Source: Escherichia sp. E1V33 (GTDB lineage: Bacteria > Pseudomonadota > Gammaproteobacteria > Enterobacterales > Enterobacteriaceae). From it: DNA of 64,000 bases. Location: NCBI RefSeq assembly GCF_004211955.1, contig NZ_RHJI01000005.1, positions 62,001 to 126,000 on the forward strand, given 5' to 3'. The position numbers and the translations under genes were made by a program. Positions 58,186 through 64,000 of this stretch are shown piece by piece. The notes beneath the pieces were generated by a model. It was not told where the DNA came from, made no database searches, and saw only the letters and a list, made by a program, of their open reading frames with translations. The number at the start of each line of letters is the position of its first letter. Position 1 is the stretch's first letter.

Positions 58186-58210
58186 ACTCCCCCGCTTCTC
58201 GCGGGGGAGT
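58186..58210 (+). terminator. Hairpin between convergent yccJ and agp
   Basis: ACTCCCCCGC and GCGGGGGAGT form a 10-bp stem around TTCTC, 8 bases after yccJ and 7 bases before the agp stop. It lacks a long T run but is very stable. Confidence 0.75.
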
Positions 58211-58216
58211 GTTCCG

Positions 58217-59458
58217 TTATTTCACCGCTTCATTTAATACGCTATCAAACTTATCCATCGGGCAAAAACCGTTGGCATCTATCGGGCAGCCGGTAAGTTC
58301 AAGCGTCACGCGCTGAGCCGGAGCCTGCAACGTTAACGCGTCGGCATTACGCAACTGTTCCGAACTCTGGTACACATACTCGATTTTCATCAAATCACGA
58401 TTGGCTTTGCTGTCATGCCAACGCTGGAAAACGATTTTGCCGCCAATCGGCGTGCGTTCGTTCTGGTCATGCAACTGGTACGGTTTGAAATCCAGCGCCG
58501 TTAACAGAGAGGCAATGTTTGAGTCGTGTCCAACCAACACCGTGATTTTTGGTGCACTGGCGCGATCTGTCACCAGCGCTTTGTCGATATAACTGACCAG
58601 CGGTTTCGCAACATTGCGCGCCACTTCCGGTGAGGTAAACAGGCTATCCTGGTAGCCGTTTTTCAGCTTCGACAATACCTTCCACTGCTGGTCAGATTTG
58701 ATTTCTCCCCACGCCACCTGATCCATCGGGAAACCTTCGTAGTATTGCAAAGTAAACGCATCTACCAGCGAGTTGCCGACTTTCAGCGGCCCGGAAACAC
58801 CTGGTTCTTGTTGATACTTCGCGCTAAAGGTATTTTTGCCATCCACCAGAGAACACTGTTGCTTCTCTTTACAGGCAGGGGAATCTTTATAGTTAACGAT
58901 TTTTTCCAGTAACTGGTAGCTGTCGGTAAGCTGGAGTTTACTAAGCTCTTTCTCCATTGCCGCTACTGCCTGCTCACTGAAGGCGGCAGAATCATCGGTA
59001 ATTACCGGATTAAAGGTTGGGTCCATGGTGCCCATTTTTTCCTGGTGATGGACAGGAATGTCACACCCCGGAAATGCACCTGTGATAAAAAATTGTGCAG
59101 TAGCGACGGTACGTTGCAAGCTATTGGCGTAAGCGTAAACAGTATCTGCTGGCGGGCATTCACCCGTTTTCACTATTCCCTGCTCTGCCAGCCACTCACG
59201 CATGTAATGACCCATATACACTTCCAGCACGCCGCCTTTGGTCGTGAGTTGTCCACCAGGAACATCCCACTCCGGCCATTTATTCGGCGTCGACTGCTCA
59301 AGCACACTGCCATTATTTGCCAGAGGCGCACGTAAGTTATGACGGCTCATGAGTAGCACTTGCTGTAGCTGATAGCCTTCCGGTGTGGTCTGGGCCTGCG
59401 CATTCGAAGAGAGTAAAACCATCCCTGCCACAGCTGCGGCGATTACTGTTTTTTTCAT
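58217..59458 (-). CDS. agp: Agp, periplasmic glucose-1-phosphatase
   Basis: Agp (413 residues) is a periplasmic histidine acid phosphatase that scavenges glucose from glucose-1-phosphate. The signal peptide is residues 1-22, ending SNAQA. The catalytic motif is SRHNLRAP (Asn in place of the usual Gly), and the proton-donor HD pair is in VGHDSN. The start at 59458 ([10 protein letters not shown]) is preceded by GCGAGGA; the frame opens 8 codons upstream. A Pho-box-like sequence lies 37 bases upstream. Confidence 0.96.
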   Translation of the reverse strand: MKKTVIAAAVAGMVLLSSNAQAQTTPEGYQLQQVLLMSRHNLRAPLANNGSVLEQSTPNKWPEWDVPGGQLTTKGGVLEVYMGHYMREWLAEQGIVKTGECPPADTVYAYANSLQRTVATAQFFITGAFPGCDIPVHHQEKMGTMDPTFNPVITDDSAAFSEQAVAAMEKELSKLQLTDSYQLLEKIVNYKDSPACKEKQQCSLVDGKNTFSAKYQQEPGVSGPLKVGNSLVDAFTLQYYEGFPMDQVAWGEIKSDQQWKVLSKLKNGYQDSLFTSPEVARNVAKPLVSYIDKALVTDRASAPKITVLVGHDSNIASLLTALDFKPYQLHDQNERTPIGGKIVFQRWHDSKANRDLMKIEYVYQSSEQLRNADALTLQAPAQRVTLELTGCPIDANGFCPMDKFDSVLNEAVK

Positions 59459-59494
59459 TCCTCGCACCTCTTTTGTCATCAATGATTAAAGAGT

Positions 59495-59512
59495 GTGACA
59501 GAAATATGACAT
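59495..59512 (-). promoter_or_regulatory. Pho-box-like site upstream of agp
   Basis: On the minus strand this reads ATGTCATATTTCTGTCAC, close to the Pho-box consensus CTGTCATAAATCTGTCAC, with both TGTCA cores in the right 11-base phase. It lies 37-54 bases before the agp ATG. I do not know agp as a Pho regulon member, so this is a candidate only. Confidence 0.45.
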
Positions 59513-59607
59513 TTTTCCGGGAACAGGTTCGCAAATTGGCAGATGACGAGGCGGGAAACCGTCAGGCGATAACGGACAGTAGTCGCGCTATCGCCTGGTT
59601 TGTATCG

Positions 59608-61041
59608 TTAAACTAATACCTGAAACAGCAAGGCAAAAAGAATGATATTGGCAATGACAATGGCCCAACCGTTATAAAGCATATATTTCAGGTGAGTAGA
59701 TTGCGCCAGGCCCATTTGACCAAACATATCTGATGAAGGGAAAGGCCCAAACCAGTCCACTTGCGATGAGGCTAATAATACCGCCGTTGTCCCCTGTGGC
59801 GGCACACCCGCAGCCATCAACATCGGACCAAATATTTTATGCGTGAAGGTCATCTGAGCAACAGCAGCACCTGGCACATGACCGATAATGTTAAAGGCAA
59901 AAATACAAAAGCAAAGCCATGCCGGAGATATCCCGTTTAACAGTGGTTGGGTGTATTCGAGCAATCCCTGATACGCCTGCAGGCTATCCATAAGTTCCAG
60001 AATCGGGTTGTACAGCCAGTAGAGCAGAAACATCCACACCAGTCTGCCACAACCTTTATACAGCGCTTGCAGGATCCCGGTTGGGCTTAATCCGCCCACC
60101 AGCCCGGTGATCAACGCCACCAACAGCATAACGATAATGGCAAAACTAAAACCTGCTTTTATCACTACACCGATAATCGCCATCACAATAATGGTTGCCG
60201 CAAATGCCAGGGCACTGAGTTTGCGACGACGATCGCGGGCAGGATCTTCTTCATCCTGAGTTTTCTCTGAGAGATCCACTTCGTAGTGTAATTTTCCTTC
60301 CGTCATCTTCTGAATTCGCCCGGCCATGATCCAGCCAGCAAATAATGTCACGGCGCTCATAGGTAGCCCGACGTACATCAGGTATTGCGGATAAGTCAGG
60401 CCGCCGAGTTGTAAAATCGTTACAGTGCTGGGAGTAAATGGCCCGGTAAACAATCCCACAGACCCCGCCGTCATCATCAGTGCTGCCACCGTCGGCGGTG
60501 TCAGCCGTACTGCCGCCGCGACAGGAATAATCACTGCAACAATAATGGCATTACCACCTGCCATTGTGCCCAGCGCGCCACAGATGAGAATGGATGAGAC
60601 GACGATGCCAAATTTGACCCGTGTCTGGCTGGAAAGCCCGATACGATGCACCACAAATTTGACCAGTTCAACGGCGGCTCCGGTACGTGTTGCCACTTCT
60701 CCGACACCGGCGCCAAGCATGATGATCAGACCAACAGTGGCGATAAATGATCCTGTCGATTTTGCCAGCATGGTGCCCATTTCAGGTAAGCCGGTGGAGG
60801 TCATTATCATCGCAATAATAATCGATGAAATAACTGCAAGAACAATATCGACGCCTATCAACGAGAGTACCGCTAACGCCACCAGTGGTGTAAAACCAAG
60901 CAGTCCGAGTTCATTACCTGGACGCCCCTGACACCAGAACGCTGTCAGTAAAAATGCAATCAACAACAAGCCAATAATGACATTCTTTTTGGTGATATTT
61001 TGTCTGGTTAGCGAACCACCAGCGAGCATTGAGTCACTCAT
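59608..61041 (-). CDS. Ion-transporter-superfamily permease (accessory locus)
   Basis: This 477-residue inner-membrane protein has about 11-12 hydrophobic helices and the two-half layout of ion transporter (CitMHS/GntP/NhaC-like) permeases. Gly-rich loops include GALGTMAGGNAIIVAVIIPV in the first half and HVPGAAVAQMTF...FGPFPSSDMFGQ in the second. I chose the ATG at 61041 because an AAGGAG SD lies 6 bases upstream; an ATG 11 codons earlier also exists. Divergent from a LysR regulator that precedes an amino-acid oxidase, it probably imports the substrate of that enzyme. It is not present beside agp in K-12. Confidence 0.85.
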   Translation of the reverse strand: MSDSMLAGGSLTRQNITKKNVIIGLLLIAFLLTAFWCQGRPGNELGLLGFTPLVALAVLSLIGVDIVLAVISSIIIAMIMTSTGLPEMGTMLAKSTGSFIATVGLIIMLGAGVGEVATRTGAAVELVKFVVHRIGLSSQTRVKFGIVVSSILICGALGTMAGGNAIIVAVIIPVAAAVRLTPPTVAALMMTAGSVGLFTGPFTPSTVTILQLGGLTYPQYLMYVGLPMSAVTLFAGWIMAGRIQKMTEGKLHYEVDLSEKTQDEEDPARDRRRKLSALAFAATIIVMAIIGVVIKAGFSFAIIVMLLVALITGLVGGLSPTGILQALYKGCGRLVWMFLLYWLYNPILELMDSLQAYQGLLEYTQPLLNGISPAWLCFCIFAFNIIGHVPGAAVAQMTFTHKIFGPMLMAAGVPPQGTTAVLLASSQVDWFGPFPSSDMFGQMGLAQSTHLKYMLYNGWAIVIANIILFALLFQVLV

Positions 61042-61313
61042 ATAACTCCTTAACCCCATCGAATCGACTTTCAATATCAGCCGATATATTTGGACAGCTC
61101 AGAAAATATCCCCCCTCGTTATTATTGTTAGCAAAATGCACTGAGGGTTTGTCCGGGTACTACAGGTATTATTCTGAGTTCGTAATTAACCCCTTTAGGT
61201 GGGCATATAACACATTGTTACCAGAACAGGCGTTACAGATTAAATTTATGTTAACTTAGTGTTACCATGAAATGACTTTTTATCTACCGTCTATAACTCT
61301 GGGTTAACTCTTA
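61042..61313. promoter_or_regulatory. Divergent permease/LysR control region
   Basis: This 272-base gap between the permease and the LysR gene is AT-rich. TGTTACCA occurs twice (61216-61223 and 61260-61267), 44 bases apart, and GTTAAC occurs at about 61250 and 61303. A LysR-type regulator normally binds such a divergent gap. No operator can be named with confidence. Confidence 0.4.
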
Positions 61314-62228
61314 ATGAAACTGCGCCACCTGGAAATCTTCTATGCCGTGATGACATGCGGGACACTTTCACGGGCAGCGGAATCGCTGAATATTTCCCAG
61401 CCAGCCGCCAGTAAAGCGTTAAAAAACGCTGAGCAAAAACTCGGTTTTCAGCTCTTTCAGCGAGTACGTGGCAAGCTTCTTCCGACCAGCGAAGCGATCA
61501 CACTTTTTGAAAAAGCGCAGTCGATTTATCACGAACTCGACAACCTGCGACTACTGGCCGATAACCTGACGCGAGATCCGCGAGCCAGAATAGCCCTGGG
61601 ATGCCTGCCAAGCCTGGGATTAAGTCTGGTGCCAGAAATAGTCACTACGTTTTACCAGCAGAATGCGAATCTGATAATGACACTGACGACAGAGCACACT
61701 GAAACGCTGGTTAAGAAACTTGATCTGCGTGAGATTGATCTGGCCCTGACGCTACAGCCGATTCAACAGGGGGAAATTATGACGACGTTGATAGCTGAAG
61801 TTCCGCTGGTTTATATAGACCGGGACTATCGCCAGGGCGCAGTAGAAATAGACAAGATTGACCAACAACGCTGGATTTCTCCCGGCCCTCATTCCCTTTC
61901 CGATGCAATAGCTAAACGACGTGATTTTTTGACGACGCGCCTGAATGTCCAGACCTATTACATGGCCACGGAATTTGTAAAACGGGGAATGGGATGCAGT
62001 ATTACCGATATTTTCTCTGCCCGTCATAACCTCCCGGCAGAGACGATTCACCCCATCGAACCTCCAATGAAAATTGATCTTTGCTTGCTACGCCGTGCCG
62101 ACGTTTCACTTAGCCCTATTACACAAAAATTTGTCGATTTCCTTTGTCAGCAATTACGTCTCCAGCTGCGAGCCATTAACCTTGAGTTATACCCTGAAAA
62201 TAAAAAGTCAATTGCTCCTCAGACCTAA
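61314..62228 (+). CDS. LysR-family transcriptional regulator (accessory locus)
   Basis: This 304-residue LysR regulator has an N-terminal winged helix-turn-helix at about residues 15-40 (TLSRAAESLNISQPAASKAL) and a linker, then the periplasmic-binding-like effector domain from about residue 90 (RIALGCLPSLGLSLVPEIV). It is divergent from the permease and reads toward the oxidase, so it likely controls both in response to the substrate. The SD before its ATG is weak. Confidence 0.9.
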   Translation: MKLRHLEIFYAVMTCGTLSRAAESLNISQPAASKALKNAEQKLGFQLFQRVRGKLLPTSEAITLFEKAQSIYHELDNLRLLADNLTRDPRARIALGCLPSLGLSLVPEIVTTFYQQNANLIMTLTTEHTETLVKKLDLREIDLALTLQPIQQGEIMTTLIAEVPLVYIDRDYRQGAVEIDKIDQQRWISPGPHSLSDAIAKRRDFLTTRLNVQTYYMATEFVKRGMGCSITDIFSARHNLPAETIHPIEPPMKIDLCLLRRADVSLSPITQKFVDFLCQQLRLQLRAINLELYPENKKSIAPQT

Positions 62229-62278
62229 ATGCTTTGACATAACCCCAACGCATTTATTAGCGGTGGATATCTCAGGTG

Positions 62279-63532
62279 ATGAAAAAACGCATTGTAATTA
62301 TTGGCGGTGGGGTAATTGGTCTGGCGACAGCCTGGGTGCTGGTAAAACAGGGCCATCAGGTGCAATTGTTAGAACGCAACAGTCAGGCAGGTGTCGCCAC
62401 CAGTTTCGCTAATGGTGGGCAGCTCAGTTATCGCTACGTTGCTCCTCTGGCGGACAAAGGCGTACCGATGCAGGGGCTTAAATGGATGGGGAAAAGCAAC
62501 TCTCCCCTGAATATGCGTTTGCGCATGTCATTTAGCCAGTGGCGCTGGTTGCTGGAATTTTTACTGGCCTGCAATAGCCGGACAAATAAACTCAATGGCG
62601 ATCATATATTACGTTTATCACTGTTAAGTCGTCAGGTCATGGAAGAGTGGCTGCTGGAGGACAATCTTGATGATTTTCACTGGCGCCGTTCTGGCAAACT
62701 GATTATTCATCGCCGCCCGCAAGATTTAGCCAAAGCGGCAAAAGGCATTAATCCGCAATTTCAACAGGCTTTATCACGCGAAGAGTGCGTTCACCTTGAA
62801 CCAGCACTAAAACATATTGGTCATTCATTGTGTGGCGGTATTTACTCCCCCGGCGATGAAACGGCGGACTGCTATAAGTTCTGCCAGGCATTACTTGCCA
62901 AACTTAATGCCAGCACAAATTTTTCGCTACAAACCGATTGTGAAGTTTTGCAGTTGAATAAAAAAGGCGAGCGCATTGATTCCATTACCACCAGCACAGG
63001 AACGCTGGTTGCGGATGATTATGTCGTTGCCGCGGGTAATGGCAGTAAGCATTTACTTGCCGAAACCGGGACTCACGTACCGATCTGCGGTCTGAAAGGT
63101 TACAGTCTGACGCTCCCCTTTCCACAAGAAATGGGGATCGCCCCGCAAATCAGTGTCACCGACTATGGTCATAAAATTGTCTATGCCCGTCTCGGTGAGC
63201 GGTTACGTATCGCCGCTATGGTCGATATTGGCTATGACGGTAATGAACTCCGCCCCGAACGCATTGACGCCTTAAAACAGATCGTAGCTTCCAGTTTTCC
63301 GCAACTACAAGGCATCGATGATGCCGAATTATGGACTGGGATGCGTCCATCCACCCCTGCGGGTCCGCCACTATTAGGACGGACGAAGTATCAAAATCTG
63401 TGGATGAATCTTGGTCAGGGCAGTCTGGGCTTTACGCTGGCGGCGGGTAGTGCCGTGGTGTTAGGCGCTCTGCTGTCGGGCGAAGATCCCGCAATTTCAC
63501 TTGATGGACTGACATGGAGCCAATCAGCTTGA
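62279..63532 (+). CDS. DadA-like FAD-dependent D-amino-acid oxidoreductase (accessory locus)
   Basis: This 417-residue member of the DAO/DadA family has an N-terminal FAD motif IVIIGGGVIGLATAWVL (residues 5-21) and the DadA-type block SFANGGQLSYRYVAPLADKG. C-terminal FAD contacts are in WTGMRPSTPAGPPLLGRT and NLGQGSLGFTLAAGS. It probably oxidises an amino acid to an imino acid, with electrons passing to quinone or oxygen. A GTG one codon upstream (62276) is an alternative start. Its end overlaps the RidA-family gene. Confidence 0.88.
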   Translation: MKKRIVIIGGGVIGLATAWVLVKQGHQVQLLERNSQAGVATSFANGGQLSYRYVAPLADKGVPMQGLKWMGKSNSPLNMRLRMSFSQWRWLLEFLLACNSRTNKLNGDHILRLSLLSRQVMEEWLLEDNLDDFHWRRSGKLIIHRRPQDLAKAAKGINPQFQQALSREECVHLEPALKHIGHSLCGGIYSPGDETADCYKFCQALLAKLNASTNFSLQTDCEVLQLNKKGERIDSITTSTGTLVADDYVVAAGNGSKHLLAETGTHVPICGLKGYSLTLPFPQEMGIAPQISVTDYGHKIVYARLGERLRIAAMVDIGYDGNELRPERIDALKQIVASSFPQLQGIDDAELWTGMRPSTPAGPPLLGRTKYQNLWMNLGQGSLGFTLAAGSAVVLGALLSGEDPAISLDGLTWSQSA

Positions 63533-63885
63533 ATATCAAACGTAATAACCCACAACCTCGTCTTGCTGCCAGTGTGGAATATGGCAATCTTGTATTTCTC
63601 TCCGGCCAGACACCGAAGAGCAATACTCCTGACATCGCGCAACAAACGCGCGAAGTGCTGGAGAAAATCGACGCATTACTTGCTGAAGCTGGCAGTGATA
63701 AATTTCATCTCTTGTCCGCTCAGGTATGGCTAAAAGATATCACCCGCGATTTTGCCGATTTCAACGACGTATGGGTAAGCTGGCTGCCAGAAGGACATAG
63801 CCCGGCTCGCGCTACCGTACAGGCTGAGATGGCCCGCCCGGAGATTCTGGTTGAAGTGATGATCACTGCGGTAAAAGCAGGATAA
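63514..63885 (+). CDS. RidA-family enamine/imine deaminase (accessory locus)
   Basis: This 123-residue RidA (YjgF) family protein has VEYGNLVFLSGQTPKSN near residues 21-37 and the C-terminal PARATVQAEMARPEILVEV with the conserved substrate-carboxylate Arg. It would hydrolyse the imine or enamine made by the upstream oxidase to a keto acid plus ammonia. It overlaps the oxidase gene by 19 bases, so translation is probably coupled. RutC elsewhere in the window is a paralogue. Confidence 0.9.
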   Translation: MEPISLNIKRNNPQPRLAASVEYGNLVFLSGQTPKSNTPDIAQQTREVLEKIDALLAEAGSDKFHLLSAQVWLKDITRDFADFNDVWVSWLPEGHSPARATVQAEMARPEILVEVMITAVKAG

Positions 63886-63898
63886 GTCACCATTTTTA

Positions 63899-63925
63899 GC
63901 CCCCTGACAACGTCGTCATGGGGCA
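63899..63925 (+). terminator. Hairpin after the RidA-family gene
   Basis: GCCCCCTGAC and GTCATGGGGC flank AACGTC, forming an imperfect stem 14 bases after the stop. There is no T run. Confidence 0.45.
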
Positions 63926-63928
63926 TCT

Positions 63929-64000
63929 ATGAAGGTTAAACGTCCCCTCTTTTACCTGCCAAAATTCAGGCTGAAAATATCATTTTTAGTTATGTTTTTA
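63929..64000 (+). CDS. Possible partial gene cut by the window edge
   Basis: An ATG at 63929, 6 bases after GGGG, opens 24 codons without stop to the end of the window. The residues (MKVKRPLFYLPKFRLKISFL...) are a basic stretch followed by a hydrophobic run, as in the N-terminus of an inner-membrane protein. The family cannot be judged from so little. Confidence 0.4.
   Translation, partial: MKVKRPLFYLPKFRLKISFLVMFL

Noticed and set aside
59507..59616. 36-residue plus-strand frame upstream of agp (MTFFREQVRKLADDEAGNRQ...)
   Set aside because: No SD, and it overlaps the agp promoter region; it runs to the end of the convergent permease gene. It looks plausible in composition but is unsupported.

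Overview
The window is chromosomal DNA of an Escherichia species. Gene content, gene order and protein lengths match the E. coli flg-to-agp segment, read in the opposite direction to the usual K-12 map. Remembered K-12 proteins match most products very closely, but FlgA, CsgA and YmdA differ noticeably. The strain is therefore a diverged E. coli lineage or a close sister such as a cryptic clade; this is inference from memory, with no alignment run.

Layout. (1) 1-5234: flagellar genes, flgBCDEF on the minus strand (flgG lies off the left edge) and flgA, flgM, flgN on the plus strand, with an FlhDC-type box and a clear sigma-28 promoter. (2) 5274-9086: minus-strand rimJ-yceH-mviM-murJ. (3) 9322-21069: mdtH, grxB, yceB, pyrC, dinI, bssS, solA, yceO, yceJ-yceI, trhO, lpxL, mdtG, msyB and yceK. 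(4) 21242-28828: osmoregulated periplasmic glucan genes opgGH and opgC, then ymdB-clsC. (5) 28922-33814: the two divergent curli operons csgBAC and csgDEFG, plus ymdA. (6) 33914-36813: ycdZ, ycdY, ycdX, ghrA. (7) 37047-39368: tRNA-Ser(GGA) serX, a 182-bp tandem repeat that carries the tRNA 3' end, and an AT-rich accessory stretch with two unrecognised genes. In K-12 the pgaABCD-ycdT genes lie between serX and phoH; they are absent here. (8) 39482-44183: phoH and an intact efeUOB iron-uptake operon. (9) 44403-50296: putP and putA, diverging from a control region with five PutA operators. (10) 50336-56705: rutR and rutABCDEFG for pyrimidine-ring nitrogen scavenging. (11) 56788-59458: ymdF, wrbA, yccJ, agp. 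(12) 59608-63885: an accessory locus not found beside agp in K-12, with an ion-transporter-superfamily permease, a divergent LysR regulator, a DadA-like FAD amino-acid oxidoreductase and an overlapping RidA-family protein. It is probably an uptake and oxidative-deamination module for an unidentified amino acid. A further reading frame opens at 63929 and runs off the right edge.

Most of the window is well-known core genome. The parts that depart from it are the serX-linked repeat and AT-rich island, the permease/LysR/oxidase/RidA locus, and several small regulatory signals: a perfect 12-bp inverted repeat covering the grxB ribosome-binding site, a Pho-box-like site before agp, a CRP-like site before ycdZ, and a compact NtrC-NtrC-RutR-sigma54 array before rutA. 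No rRNA, CRISPR array or intact insertion sequence was seen.
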